Below are positions 9,922-19,640 of a stretch of 64,000 bases of DNA, piece by piece. The position numbers were made by a program, and so were the translations under genes. The notes beneath the pieces are model-generated. The model ran no database searches, had not been told where the DNA came from, and was given only the letters and a program-made list of their open reading frames with translations. Position 1 is the stretch's first letter, and each line of letters begins with the position of its first letter. The stretch is from an uncultured Bacteroides sp. (GTDB taxonomy: Bacteria; Bacteroidota; Bacteroidia; Bacteroidales; Bacteroidaceae). The stretch spans positions 1,497,946-1,561,945 of the forward strand of contig NZ_OY780936.1 of assembly GCF_963675905.1 (NCBI RefSeq), written 5' to 3'.

Positions 9922-11907
9922 TTATTTTTCTTGACTAATTATAATTGCAAAGCCACCGCCATTAGCCATATTTACTTTTAGTTTATCGGTATTTGTAACT
10001 TTAACTATTTCGTATATATAATCTGTAGCATCTTTGTTGGCGTTGATTCCATCTTTAAAAATTTCGGCGGAGTAGCTACCCTTGTCCAGAAAAGACAAGT
10101 CTATGGTCATTTCTCTTGGTGACCAATTTGTTAAACCTCCTACATACCATTTATTATCCTTTTTTCTGGCAATAGCAACGTATTCCCCAACGTTTCCATC
10201 GAGGGCAATTGTTTCATCAAAAGTGGTAGGAATCTGAGAAATAAAGTTGGTACTTTCTTGTTCTTTCATATATGCCGTAGGACTATCTGCCATCATTTGC
10301 AGCGGTGCTTCATAAACAACATACATCCCTATTTGATGCGCTCTGGTTCCCTGACTCATCGGCAAAGCATTACTTGGTCTAAAATCTGCTCTTGTTGCAT
10401 TCCGCATTGCTCCTGGCGTGTAATCCATTGGCCCTGCCAACATTCTGATGAATGGTATACTGTTTTCATAGCGAGGCATATCATCATTCGGCGTCCATTT
10501 GGCATTCTCCAAGCCTTTAACTCCTTCAAAATTGACAATATTAGGGAAGGTTCTCTGAATACCGGTGGGTTTATACATGCCATGATAATCAATAATCAGT
10601 TTATAGAATGCGGCCTTTTTAGCAATATTATACAATGATTTTACCATTTTTTGGTCATCACGATCTATGAAATCGATTTTAAAACCCTTCACTCCCATTT
10701 TCGAATAATGAGAAAACGCATCGTCTAAAACCTGATTTATGGCATACCAAGAAGCCCAAAGAATAATACCTACATTTTTTTGTTTTCCGTAGCTAATGAG
10801 TTCTTCTATGTTCATACTCTGTGATACTTTCAGCATATCAGTTTCTTCACTCCAGCCTTCGTCCAGCACCACATATTCGATGTGGTTTTTCGAAGCGAAA
10901 TCAATGTAATGTTTATAGGTTTCTGTATTAATTCCAGCCTTAAAATTAACCTTCGATATATTCCAATCATTCCACCAATCCCAGGCTACTTTTCCTGGTT
11001 TTATCCAACTTACATCAGCAATTTGAGATGGTGCGGAAAGTTTTTGAACCATATCATTATTCAACAAGTCTTTGTCGCTCTCACTTATTATAATTGCTCT
11101 CCAAGGAAAATTACGGCTACCTCTTGTTTTAGCGATATACGGTTCCCTCTTCACCACCATATAGTTCATTTTATTATAGCCACCCAAACGTTCTTTCTTC
11201 GGATAATGGGCAAATGAGCCCTGTAAACCGTACTGCTTTTGATTGCTTCTTGTCAAGAACATTCCGGGATAATCCTCTAATTCAGCCTCTATGATAGCGG
11301 CTTTTTTTGCATTTCCTAAATCGACAAGAAGCGGAGTAATAGCCAGTGAATCTTTAACAAATTTAGAAAGCGGAATTTCATCATACGTGGATTCAAAAGC
11401 AGAGGAATACATATCGTTTTCCCTTAAATCCCTCACATAAGGAATAAAAGCTTTATAATCTTTGTCGAAGTTAAAATTAGCTTCCTCAGATTCAATGATG
11501 ATTTGCCCCTTCTTAGTTGTAAAAAAACGATAGGCTATCCCATCGTTATAAGCTCTTAAAATCAAACCGAAATCACCCTTGTAGCTCACTATAACCTGAT
11601 TATAGGCATCTATTACCGTTTTCTTTTTATATAAAGGTGTATCAAAAGAGGAGTTGACGTTAGAGTTTTTAACACTAATCACTTTTGCGTTTTTTCCTAA
11701 AACCACTCCGTTACCGAGCGTTAATGAGATGGACGAAGGAGCAATAACTATCGTGTTTTCATGTTTGACAGACCACGAGATTTTTACTCCACTTTCCAAA
11801 GCCATCTCAATCTTCCCGTTAGGGGATTTTAGATGGATTACCTGGGCATTGCCAACAGTTGTTGATAAAAACACAATAGTAACTACATATAAAAAAAATC
11901 TATTCAT
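9922..11907 (-). CDS. GH97 glycosidase, probably retaining alpha-galactosidase type
   Basis: A 661-residue periplasmic-type protein (signal peptide to about residue 22). The N-terminal beta-super-sandwich begins IHLKSPNGKIEMAL, a TIM barrel follows (about 300-560), and a C-terminal sandwich ends the chain. GH97 contains inverting alpha-glucosidases (SusB) and retaining alpha-galactosidases. The retaining group uses an Asp on strand 4. Here GFKIDFIDRDDQ places Asp412 at that site, and Glu461 in NFEGVKG is the acid/base candidate, so the alpha-galactosidase branch is favoured. It is spaced 24 bp from the GH2 upstream and 31 bp from the GH3 downstream. Activity on xyloglucan itself would be unexpected, since common xyloglucans lack alpha-D-galactose. 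Confidence 0.85.
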   Translation of the reverse strand: MNRFFLYVVTIVFLSTTVGNAQVIHLKSPNGKIEMALESGVKISWSVKHENTIVIAPSSISLTLGNGVVLGKNAKVISVKNSNVNSSFDTPLYKKKTVIDAYNQVIVSYKGDFGLILRAYNDGIAYRFFTTKKGQIIIESEEANFNFDKDYKAFIPYVRDLRENDMYSSAFESTYDEIPLSKFVKDSLAITPLLVDLGNAKKAAIIEAELEDYPGMFLTRSNQKQYGLQGSFAHYPKKERLGGYNKMNYMVVKREPYIAKTRGSRNFPWRAIIISESDKDLLNNDMVQKLSAPSQIADVSWIKPGKVAWDWWNDWNISKVNFKAGINTETYKHYIDFASKNHIEYVVLDEGWSEETDMLKVSQSMNIEELISYGKQKNVGIILWASWYAINQVLDDAFSHYSKMGVKGFKIDFIDRDDQKMVKSLYNIAKKAAFYKLIIDYHGMYKPTGIQRTFPNIVNFEGVKGLENAKWTPNDDMPRYENSIPFIRMLAGPMDYTPGAMRNATRADFRPSNALPMSQGTRAHQIGMYVVYEAPLQMMADSPTAYMKEQESTNFISQIPTTFDETIALDGNVGEYVAIARKKDNKWYVGGLTNWSPREMTIDLSFLDKGSYSAEIFKDGINANKDATDYIYEIVKVTNTDKLKVNMANGGGFAIIISQEK

Positions 11908-11931
11908 TTGATATATTAATTATTCCAATTA

Positions 11932-14367
11932 CTATTTAACAGTTTTAATGTTTATTGTCTTTTCTTTCAAAGTCGAAGAACTAACCGTTAGCTTAATATC
12001 GCCAGCATCATGTGTGCTCTTTATCACAACTAACACCTTACCTTTCCATGCTTTACGTGTCTCACTAACATAAGGGTCAGTGTCTTTAATATTGCCATTA
12101 TCGACCCCGGCAATTACACCAGGTCCATCAATTTTAAAATGCAAACGATTTGATGCGTTTGGTTGCATTATTCCATCTTTATCTGTTAATTCAACAGTAA
12201 CAAACACCAAATCTTGACCATTTGCCAAAATCTCTTTTCTATCGGCAATGAGTTTTATTTTTGCGACATCAGTAGAAGTTTGCAGAATGGTTGATTCCAT
12301 TTCTTTATCATTTTCCACGCCAACAGCCTTAAGCACACCAGCAGAATATGGAACTGGAAAAGTAGCCTTAAATTGTTGATCTCGTGTTGTTGACTGTTCA
12401 CCAACTAGCTTGTTGTTTTGATATAGCCTTACCTTAGGATATTTGGAATATACTTCAACCTGAATCGTTCTTCCTTCAAAACCAGGCCAAGTCCAGCTTT
12501 CCCATGTTGGCCAAACTGACCACCAGGTTTCTTTGATTTCCAAAGGCTCTGGTTCAGGTTCACGAACGGCCATATATAGTTTTTCGTTGTCGTTGTACAA
12601 CATGCTTCGGTAATGTGAAATGGGTTTTCTCCAACCAATCAAATCTATATCGCCACAATAGGCAGCATGAATAGGAAACATGTCGTTATCCCAGTTTTCG
12701 CCAGGAGTTTCGCCAGAATAAAAAGTTCTACCAATACCGGCTTCGCCAAGATAATCTATAGCTGTCCAAACAAAATCACCGATAACATAATTGTTTTCCT
12801 GCCCCAATTTCCAATTATTAAAAGCATCTTTTGGATAGGATTCCGTGTGAACGATCATTCTTGAAGGTACTCTTTTATGATCGTCTGGTGCATCATGCAA
12901 ATGATAATTATATCCCGCCACATCGTGTACTGCCATTAGCGAGTCCATTATTGTCCAATCCTTACCACTTTCCACAATAGCCGAAGTTACCGGACGGGTA
13001 TTATCCATTTTTTTAAGCGCATCAATAAGAATGGTAGCTGTTTTTACAGCTTCAGGTTTTCCACGTTCGGGTACTTCATTACCTATACTCCACATAAAAA
13101 TGGAAGGATGATTACGATCGCGCAATACCATCGCGTCCAAATCACGTTGCCACCACTCATTGAAATACTTAGAATAATCATTCGTATTTTTCCCTACATT
13201 CCAGCAATCGAACGACTCGTCCATTACCAGCAATCCTAATCTGTCACAGGCATCCAAAAATGCTTCTGAAGGTGGATTATGAGAACTTCTAACTGCATTA
13301 AATCCACCTGCTTTAAGCAATTCAACTTTACGTTCCTCGGCACGATCGAAAGCAGCGGCACCTAAGCAGCCATTATCGTGATGCACGCAACCACCGTTTA
13401 TCTTTACAGTTTTCCCATTTAGTTGAAATCCGTTTTCAGGAGTAAATTTTACAGAACGGATACCAAAATTGGTTTTAGTATCGTCCACCACTTTTTTATC
13501 TTTTAAGACCTGAACCTGGGCTTCATATAAATGTGGCGTTTCTGGTGTCCAAAGCATCGGATTTGACACTTGTATCGTTTGAGTTATTTCCTTCTCGCTA
13601 TTGGCAAGAAGTTCAACCTTCACCTGACCATTTCCCGCACTTTTTAAGTTTTTATTCCAAAGAACGGTTTTCACAACAACGCTTTGAGCAGATGCTTTTT
13701 CATTTTTAACCTTGGTTTTAACCTGTACAGTTGCCTTTTTTGCAGATACAACAGGAGTCGAAATAGCTGTACCCCATTGTGCTACATGTACTGGATTAGT
13801 AACCGTCATCCAAACATGACGATAAATTCCCGAACCACTATACCAACGGCTGTTTACTTGTTGTGAATTGTCGACACGCACAGCAATAACATTCTCTTTT
13901 CCAAAATTCAGATAAGGTGTAAGGTCATAACTGAATGAGGAGTAGCCATATGGATAAACACCCAGCGATTTCCCGTTGATAAAAACTTCTGAGTTCATAT
14001 AAACACCTTCAAAATAAATAGCTGTTTTTTTTGCTTTCCAGCTATCAGACACCTGAAAAGTTTTTCGATACCAACCAATTCCTGACGGGAAATATCCTCC
14101 CGCTCCTTTCGTTGGATTTTTAGCATTTACTTTTCCTTCAATACTCCAATCGTGGGGCAAATCGAGTTTTCGCCAACCTGCATCATTGAAATCATTTGCT
14201 TTGGCTTCAGGGGCATCACCCAAAAAGAATTTCCAGTCATAATCAAATAACTGTTTTCTTTCTATCCCTTTTTGGGCAATTGCTGGAAAAAAGCTTATAA
14301 ATAGTATAAATATGGATACTATTTGTTTTGCAAAATATTGTCTTTTGTATGAATTTAAGCGCTCCAT
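11932..14367 (-). CDS. GH2 beta-galactosidase with C-terminal DUF4982/Ig-like domains
   Basis: An 811-residue secreted GH2. The N-terminal hydrophobic segment ends at about residue 31. The jelly roll (about 40-195, with GIGWYRKTF), Ig-like domain (200-300) and TIM barrel follow. The barrel carries SSHNPPS and acid/base Glu431 in MWSIGNEVPE. The nucleophile candidate is Glu509 in MIVHTES. Two further beta domains occupy about 620-811, as in Bacteroides beta-galactosidases of the DUF4982 type. The expected role is removal of beta-D-galactose from xyloglucan side chains. It follows the acetylesterase by 66 bp and precedes GH97 by 24 bp. Unlike the other GH2 (3959) it lacks an obvious uronate-binding N-x-K motif near the barrel end. 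Confidence 0.9.
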   Translation of the reverse strand: MERLNSYKRQYFAKQIVSIFILFISFFPAIAQKGIERKQLFDYDWKFFLGDAPEAKANDFNDAGWRKLDLPHDWSIEGKVNAKNPTKGAGGYFPSGIGWYRKTFQVSDSWKAKKTAIYFEGVYMNSEVFINGKSLGVYPYGYSSFSYDLTPYLNFGKENVIAVRVDNSQQVNSRWYSGSGIYRHVWMTVTNPVHVAQWGTAISTPVVSAKKATVQVKTKVKNEKASAQSVVVKTVLWNKNLKSAGNGQVKVELLANSEKEITQTIQVSNPMLWTPETPHLYEAQVQVLKDKKVVDDTKTNFGIRSVKFTPENGFQLNGKTVKINGGCVHHDNGCLGAAAFDRAEERKVELLKAGGFNAVRSSHNPPSEAFLDACDRLGLLVMDESFDCWNVGKNTNDYSKYFNEWWQRDLDAMVLRDRNHPSIFMWSIGNEVPERGKPEAVKTATILIDALKKMDNTRPVTSAIVESGKDWTIMDSLMAVHDVAGYNYHLHDAPDDHKRVPSRMIVHTESYPKDAFNNWKLGQENNYVIGDFVWTAIDYLGEAGIGRTFYSGETPGENWDNDMFPIHAAYCGDIDLIGWRKPISHYRSMLYNDNEKLYMAVREPEPEPLEIKETWWSVWPTWESWTWPGFEGRTIQVEVYSKYPKVRLYQNNKLVGEQSTTRDQQFKATFPVPYSAGVLKAVGVENDKEMESTILQTSTDVAKIKLIADRKEILANGQDLVFVTVELTDKDGIMQPNASNRLHFKIDGPGVIAGVDNGNIKDTDPYVSETRKAWKGKVLVVIKSTHDAGDIKLTVSSSTLKEKTINIKTVK

Positions 14368-14433
14368 TTTGTTCTGTTTATATTTCTAATTTGTTTTTAT
14401 TGAATATGAATAATCTATTGTCTCCAAATATCC

Positions 14434-15291
14434 TTATTTACTCTTTGGATATCGGGTCTCATATCCCAACAGAGTAAGCATTTTATGACCATATCGTCTT
14501 CCTAATTCCCTGTAACCATTGGAATCAAAATGGGCGTTGTCAAATCCGGTGCAGCCTTCCGAAGAAATAATATGTGCCGACGGAATAGTATCTGGTAACT
14601 TTCGTATAATTGGATTCATTTTTGAACAACAATTGCCATCGGAAGCTAATAATTCACCTGCTAAAAGCGGAACCGAATTGGCATTTAACGAAAGGTCGGC
14701 CAACATATCTCCATAAATTTTCTTTACATACGACGGCCATTGCTCCTGTCCCGCATTTGTTTCTCCCTGGTGTAAAAGGATTCCTTTAATAACTCCGTCT
14801 TTTTGAGCCAATTTGGCCAAATTGACAAGATATTGATAAGGATTCCCATCGTAAGATGCTACCAACGAGGTAAACCAGCTCTCTTTGTACGTCGAATCGA
14901 AATCCTTGTAAATATCTTTATCGAACAGCCTAATGTCACAGCCGGCAACAGAAACGTTAATAATTCCAACTGTAATATTATCAGGGAGATTGGCAACCAT
15001 AGTTCTTCCAAAATAATCTGCTGGCGATAGCCCTGAATTACATTGACATATAGGTGGAACGGCAGGACTCCATTCTGCCTTTTTTCTATTCAGGTTTGGG
15101 CAATCCTGTGCCTGAAAAACCTTGAATCGGTTGTTCACTGTGGTATCCTGGCTCTCAACTTTAGCAGCGCCTTGCATATCCGATTGCCCAAAACAAAGAA
15201 ATATATAGAAATTCTTATCTTGCGCAAAAGAATTAATATTTGATAAAAATAAACCTACAACTATAAGAATTAAGCTGTTATAAAACTTCAT
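14434..15291 (-). CDS. SASA-type SGNH carbohydrate acetylesterase
   Basis: I chose the ATG at 15291 (285 residues) because it starts a good signal peptide (MKFYNSLILIVVG...NSFAQ). An in-frame ATG at 15363 would add 24 charged residues in front. The SGNH fold is shown by the nucleophile-elbow motif FGQSDMQG (Ser36), the block HQGETNA, and a C-terminal Asp/His pair in DNAHFDSNGY. This matches the SASA family, which holds sialate and plant-glycan O-acetylesterases. In this setting it likely removes O-acetyl groups, which are common on xyloglucan galactose, before the galactosidases act. It lies between GH29 (308-bp spacer with hairpins) and GH2. Confidence 0.82.
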   Translation of the reverse strand: MKFYNSLILIVVGLFLSNINSFAQDKNFYIFLCFGQSDMQGAAKVESQDTTVNNRFKVFQAQDCPNLNRKKAEWSPAVPPICQCNSGLSPADYFGRTMVANLPDNITVGIINVSVAGCDIRLFDKDIYKDFDSTYKESWFTSLVASYDGNPYQYLVNLAKLAQKDGVIKGILLHQGETNAGQEQWPSYVKKIYGDMLADLSLNANSVPLLAGELLASDGNCCSKMNPIIRKLPDTIPSAHIISSEGCTGFDNAHFDSNGYRELGRRYGHKMLTLLGYETRYPKSK

Positions 15292-15376
15292 TTTTCTACA
15301 AGTGATTATTTTGAGTTCGTCTTGACTTTTTATAACAACCCTCCTACTGAGCTTTTGTTTCATTGAAATAAAATTA

Positions 15377-15404
15377 CTACCTCCCGATAGTTATCGGAAG
15401 GTAG
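15377..15404. repeat. 13-bp-arm palindrome and neighbouring GCTCCGTAGGAGC element
   Basis: In the 308-bp spacer between GH29 and the acetylesterase, CTACCTCCCGATA is followed after two bases by its near-perfect inverted copy. A second short palindrome, GCTCCGTAGGAGC, lies at 15431-15443. Both resemble dispersed intergenic repeats of Bacteroidota. They could form RNA hairpins just upstream of the acetylesterase start; function is unknown. Confidence 0.5.
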
Positions 15405-15497
15405 AATAGATTAATATAGCCATTTATCAAGCTCCGTAGGAGCGACATTAAACTATCATTAAAAATTCAAGACGAGTTCTTTATTTAAAAACATGCT

Positions 15498-15554
15498 CTA
15501 TCAGCCAAAGAGAGTATTGATTTCTTTCAATAAAAAACTCTCTTTGGCTGATAG
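15498..15554. repeat. Perfect 18-bp inverted repeat between GH29 and acetylesterase
   Basis: The arms CTATCAGCCAAAGAGAGT (15498-15515) and ACTCTCTTTGGCTGATAG (15537-15554) are perfect inverse complements with a 21-nt loop. They lie 46 bp after the GH29 stop in the transcribed direction. No long U-tract follows, so it looks more like a processing or stability hairpin, or a weak terminator, than a classic terminator. Confidence 0.6.
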
Positions 15555-15599
15555 TAGCATCCGATTACTTTACAAATTAAAATTGGTGTAACGTCCTCT

Positions 15600-17222
15600 T
15601 TACTTTTTTGCCAGCGTTATTTTAAACACCACCGAAATATCATTGGGAATAATTTGGGGCTTTTGAATAACCAATGAATCTGAATGTTGTTTCCAAATAA
15701 GTTTTTCGCTGCTACCAAGAAGAGTTACATTCTTAATTTTCTCCTTCAAACTATTCGTACCTAGTAATTTCATACATACACTGCCCACGGGAGCACCTAA
15801 CAATGACGCATAAAGTACATTTTCATTCTGGCTATAACGAATGTCTTTCGCCGTCAGATTGACATTGCCCTCGTTGAAACCTTGTTCTTTCATCGGGTTT
15901 ATTGCATCAACGGCTGGTCCTTCTCCAAACACTTTCCACGGACGGGTATCAAAAATACTCTCCTTGTTGATTTTCATCCATTTTGCAATACCCTCTAATA
16001 CGGTCACCTCTTTATCGTCGATAGTACCATCGCCACGAACAGGAATATTAAGCAACAAGTTTCCGTTTTTGCTCACAATATCCACCAACATTCGGATTAC
16101 TGTAGCTGCCGATTTATAACCACCATGTTCATACAATGATCTATCGTAGTGCCAGTTGCCAATACAGGTACAGGTTTGCCAGGCGAGGTTTTGTCCTTTA
16201 TCCGGTGCGCCGCGTTCCACATCCCAAACCATACATTTTTTCTGCTCATCGGTAAGTATTTTCCCAAACAATACGGCTTCCAATTTACCGTGGTGGGTGG
16301 TCATGTTGTGGTTGTAATAGTGCGCTGCTATTTTCAGACCTGCATCGCTTGCAGGGTAAAGTGGCAACGCTGTATCATCAAAATAAACCAAGTCCGGATT
16401 GTATTTATTAATCAAATCCATCGTCCGGCTGTAGAAGTTATCACAATATTCTTGAGTTGGAGGGGTAACAACACCTTTCTGCCATTCCCAGGCCCAACCT
16501 GTACTTGGCTTGTGATTTTGTGCATAAAGTTTTTGAGGATCAAGTCCTTCCCACCAGGTTCCTTTGCCATCGGCTTTGGTCAGTTTTCCATCATACGGTA
16601 CACCTTTGTAAACTCCCGAAGTGTCTGCACCCTGAGCAGTTTCGTAGAAAGTCCAGGCATGAGAAGCATGTACACTAATACCAAAGGGGAGTTTGTGTTT
16701 TTTTGCCGCATTCGCCCACCCAGTCATAATGTCTTTTTTAGGACCAACGCTCACCGAGTTCCATTCCTGATATTTGCTGTCCCACAAATCCAGATTGTCG
16801 TGGTGATTGGCCATGGCAAAAAAGTATTGTGCTCCGGTTTGTTTGTACAATTTTACCAATTTCTCGGGATTCCAGTTCTCAGCTTTCCAACTGTGAATAA
16901 CATCTTTAAACCCAAATTTAGATTTTGGTCCATAGTGCTTTACAAACCAATTGCCATAATTACTTCCTTCTTCATACATGCCACGTGCGAACCAATCACC
17001 TTGTTCGGCCTGACACTGTGGACCCCAGTGCGCCCAAATACCAAATTTTGCATTACGATACCACTCAGGCACTTTGTATTGGCTGAGGGATTGCCAGGTT
17101 GGTTCAAATTTACCCTGAGCAACGGGTTCTTTCTCGGTGTTAACTATCACCATTTTATTGTCCTGCGCTGACATACTTAAAGATAGCAGGATAAAAGAAA
17201 TACTTAAAATTAATAATTTCAT
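15600..17222 (-). CDS. GH29 alpha-L-fucosidase
   Basis: A 540-residue secreted protein (signal peptide MKLLILSISFILLSLSMSAQ). The GH29 barrel starts with KFGIWAHWGPQC and contains MANHHDNLDLWDS, SVHASHAW and the nucleophile region LVYFDDTALPLY, with Asp282 the candidate nucleophile. A small C-terminal beta domain follows. It should cleave terminal alpha-L-fucose, the typical outer sugar of fucosylated xyloglucan. A clear paralogue of nearly the same length lies at 48572 beyond the regulator. It is preceded by a 483-bp gap, the largest spacer within the enzyme cluster, so an internal promoter there is possible. Confidence 0.9.
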   Translation of the reverse strand: MKLLILSISFILLSLSMSAQDNKMVIVNTEKEPVAQGKFEPTWQSLSQYKVPEWYRNAKFGIWAHWGPQCQAEQGDWFARGMYEEGSNYGNWFVKHYGPKSKFGFKDVIHSWKAENWNPEKLVKLYKQTGAQYFFAMANHHDNLDLWDSKYQEWNSVSVGPKKDIMTGWANAAKKHKLPFGISVHASHAWTFYETAQGADTSGVYKGVPYDGKLTKADGKGTWWEGLDPQKLYAQNHKPSTGWAWEWQKGVVTPPTQEYCDNFYSRTMDLINKYNPDLVYFDDTALPLYPASDAGLKIAAHYYNHNMTTHHGKLEAVLFGKILTDEQKKCMVWDVERGAPDKGQNLAWQTCTCIGNWHYDRSLYEHGGYKSAATVIRMLVDIVSKNGNLLLNIPVRGDGTIDDKEVTVLEGIAKWMKINKESIFDTRPWKVFGEGPAVDAINPMKEQGFNEGNVNLTAKDIRYSQNENVLYASLLGAPVGSVCMKLLGTNSLKEKIKNVTLLGSSEKLIWKQHSDSLVIQKPQIIPNDISVVFKITLAKK

Positions 17223-17445
17223 ATTGTTTCTGAGTTTATATTTTTTTTAATTATAATCATACATTTTCGACAAACACCAAAGCCCCCAACTTCCATTAAA
17301 AATATCCATCCAACACCTCAGGCCGCGCTTCATTATTTAATCTTGTTTTTTATGCGTTAATGTTTTTGAATGTACTTTATCAACTGACTTACATATAATT
17401 CTGCGCAGTTGTGATATGTAATACCGTTTGCACAAATAATATAGT

Positions 17446-17592
17446 TCAATTTTGACTCATTAGCCGATTCATTTGTTTTGCAACGGCATTAATTACAGAT
17501 GGTTTAATATAACTTAATAATCCACCTCCTTTTATGCGGCCATTTGATACTCTAAAAACATTTTGAACACTATTTACACTTTTTGTTTTAAA
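17446..17592 (-). pseudogene. Possible 48-codon 3' remnant of an unidentified gene, in a 483-bp gap (17223-17705)
   Basis: The gap between GH43 copy B and GH29 contains a minus-strand open stretch of 48 codons that ends with TGA at 17446. Its product looks protein-like (GRIKGGGLLSYIKPSVINAV, then KQMNRLMSQN) but has no start codon and is preceded by TAA. I cannot assign it to a family. It could be the tail of a deleted gene or chance. A 7-bp hairpin (CTTGTTG/CAACAAG, 17637-17657) follows GH43 copy B. The rest of the gap (17223-17445) is A/T-rich with nothing recognised. Confidence 0.25.
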
Positions 17593-17705
17593 TTATGAAT
17601 CATCAGAACTAAAAAAAGTTTCATCAACCGTTCTTCCTTGTTGTTATCACCAACAAGAAAGCATGGGGATATATAAGTGCTGTCGGTTACAAGACCAGTA
17701 GTGGA

Positions 17706-19238
17706 TTAATAAATGAATTTCCATTCATCAAACAAAAAATCCTCACCATTAAATACAAAATAGATATTCCCTATTCCATTATCTATTGTCCGCTTTATTT
17801 TCTTTGAGAGTGTAGTCCATTCCTTCCCATCACATATAAGGGAAACAAGAGGAGTGCCTTTAAGATTATTTACATAAACATCAATTTTACCTTTTCCTTT
17901 TACCCTAGCTTCGAATTTGGCAGGAATCTGTTTGCTAAAATCAGCTCCGCGGACCATGATACATTGTTTGTCTGATTTTCCTTTGGCAACCATATTGCCC
18001 ACTTTCCCAACAGCTTCGAACTGGACTTGCCCCGAAGTGCCTGCAGTAGTTTCTGCTTGCTGAAGAACGAATGGATTTAAAGGGTTAAGTTGTGAAGGAC
18101 CTTTAAAAGTTGCTTTGCCCATAGGGATATTCACATTCTCTTCATCCACCTGCATTTCTTCGATACCCACATTACGATACCCACCTTTAGTGCCAAAATA
18201 ATCCTGTAAATACATGGCATGGTAAGCAAGATAATATTTCTCTTTAAACTTGAACAGGCGCGTGTGATTGTTTGTCAAAGGACCCACATTAACGTCACCA
18301 GTGTTCTTAAAGTAATTATCGCGATACTTCCAACTATCCGGATTTAAGGGTGTTTTACTCGTCATATAACACATACTGCATGCGGTTGGTTTATCAATGT
18401 TGCTATAAGGCCATTCAGTACGTTGTTCCCAACTCGTATTATAGGTATAAACCCAGGTTTCATTGATAAAGTTAAGGTCGCTTGCCTCAAAAAAATAAGG
18501 AGCGGGTATCTTAGCAACATCACTGGTCAAACTGATCATATCTGCTCCTAATTTGACGATTCTGGCATTATCTGGCATATATTTCGTTTTAGGTTTTCCG
18601 CCTCCAAAAGTCAGCCAGCCTGTACCTTGGTCGTCAATCACAACTCCGGGATCGAATGGAGCTTCGACATCCACTCCGGGGACAGAACGGTCAACGATGT
18701 TCTTTCCCAATGGATCACTCCACGGGCCAACGGGAGAGGTGGAAGTAAGCATGGCTGAGCCAACACCGCTATTGGAGTAATACAAATAGAAGTGCGTCTT
18801 ACCATCTGCTTCCAGTCTGGATGTAATGGAAGGCGCCCAAGAATTCTGAGTCCATGGTGCCAGCTCGGCAGTATTTATGAGACCATGATACGTCCAGTTG
18901 ACCATATCATCTGAAGACATCATGACCAGTGTGCGAATTTTCTCGTATGAATTTTTTCCATCCTTTCCAACATGCTCATACTGTTGATGATCATTCGTGG
19001 CATACACATAAATTCTGCCATTGTATTCTACAGCTGTTGGGTCGGCCGTAAACATAAAATCTAATAATGGATTTGCATCATTGGAGGTAAGTTTCGGCGA
19101 AACATTTGCGAATTTTTCTGCCAGGTTTTCTTTAACCTTTTTCGGTTTACCTGCATGAGTCCGAGCTTCTGCAGATTCACTGCCTCCCAAAAATGCCATA
19201 ATAACGGCTGTACTTAATAATACTTTTTTTCTAAACAT
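17706..19238 (-). CDS. GH43 glycosidase with C-terminal CBM6-like domain, copy B
   Basis: A 510-residue secreted protein. The propeller carries general base Asp66 in FTADPTAVEYNG, modulating Asp196 in FDPGVVIDDQG and general acid Glu251 in FEASDLNFIN. The C-terminal ~130 residues after NPFVLQQAETT form a CBM6-type lectin sandwich ending DEWKF. The likely activity is alpha-L-arabinofuranosidase or beta-xylosidase; the subfamily cannot be fixed by eye. It is a same-length paralogue of copy A at 23892, with most residues identical. All three catalytic acids are kept in both, so both should be active. Upstream lie decayed pieces of other locus genes (19295-19640). Confidence 0.87.
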   Translation of the reverse strand: MFRKKVLLSTAVIMAFLGGSESAEARTHAGKPKKVKENLAEKFANVSPKLTSNDANPLLDFMFTADPTAVEYNGRIYVYATNDHQQYEHVGKDGKNSYEKIRTLVMMSSDDMVNWTYHGLINTAELAPWTQNSWAPSITSRLEADGKTHFYLYYSNSGVGSAMLTSTSPVGPWSDPLGKNIVDRSVPGVDVEAPFDPGVVIDDQGTGWLTFGGGKPKTKYMPDNARIVKLGADMISLTSDVAKIPAPYFFEASDLNFINETWVYTYNTSWEQRTEWPYSNIDKPTACSMCYMTSKTPLNPDSWKYRDNYFKNTGDVNVGPLTNNHTRLFKFKEKYYLAYHAMYLQDYFGTKGGYRNVGIEEMQVDEENVNIPMGKATFKGPSQLNPLNPFVLQQAETTAGTSGQVQFEAVGKVGNMVAKGKSDKQCIMVRGADFSKQIPAKFEARVKGKGKIDVYVNNLKGTPLVSLICDGKEWTTLSKKIKRTIDNGIGNIYFVFNGEDFLFDEWKFIY

Positions 19239-19294
19239 ACTTTATTTTATTTTATTTTATCCAAAAAAAAATGGATACTCGTTAAGGATTAATT

Positions 19295-19498
19295 GAGTTA
19301 ATCCAGTTTCATTGCTTAAAGCTTTATATTGTGTTGTAGAAGCTCCACCATCACCACTTGATGTACTCCTTCTGGTAAAAAAGAAACAATTGTTGCTAAA
19401 ACCACTAATTATGGGACTTCGTCTTCGTTTTTTGAACAGGAGACCGAAAATACCGGTAATGATCAGCAGTAGTATTTATGAAAATGTTTACGTTTCAT
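19295..19498 (-). pseudogene. Decayed 5' end of a BACON-GH5 lipoprotein gene
   Basis: The minus strand from the ATG at 19498 matches the first part of the GH5 genes at 32564 and 34224. It contains the degraded leader, the Cys/Lys/Asp-Glu block after the signal peptide, and 'VVxATxVSF', now with stops and frameshifts. After an internal deletion it resumes with the BACON segment ending SNETGLT (19295-19320), equal to INETGLT in the 32564 gene. No GH5 domain remains. It is a scar of a lost or moved third copy. Confidence 0.75.
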
Positions 19499-19587
19499 TT
19501 TTTTATTTTTTTAAAATTATCTATTGCAATTATTTTAAGTTTATTCCAAATGATTACCAGTAAGCTTCTTTGCTTATAAATCGAGCT

Positions 19588-19640
19588 CAGGTTAAGAGTC
19601 TTATCCTGCTATTTAACCGGTGTAAATTTGTACAGATCAC
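19588..19640 (-). repeat. Copy of the GH27 3' terminus and downstream spacer
   Basis: About 50 bp match 21658-21706 almost exactly. They encode the final residues LYKFTPVK-stop of GH27 plus ~30 bp of its downstream spacer (TAAATAGCAGGATA...CTTAACCTGA). Here the segment starts right after the GH127 stop and in frame with it, so readthrough would add SDLYKFTPVK. It marks an old duplication or recombination junction. Confidence 0.75.

Noticed and set aside
16149-17171. 340-codon plus-strand frame opposite GH29
   Set aside because: It is antisense to a gene with full GH29 motifs and a signal peptide; the product is Cys/Phe/Ile-rich without domain logic.
19312-19563. Plus-strand 83-codon frame
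   Set aside because: It lies over the decayed BACON leader and has no protein-like pattern; the minus-strand similarity explains the sequence.
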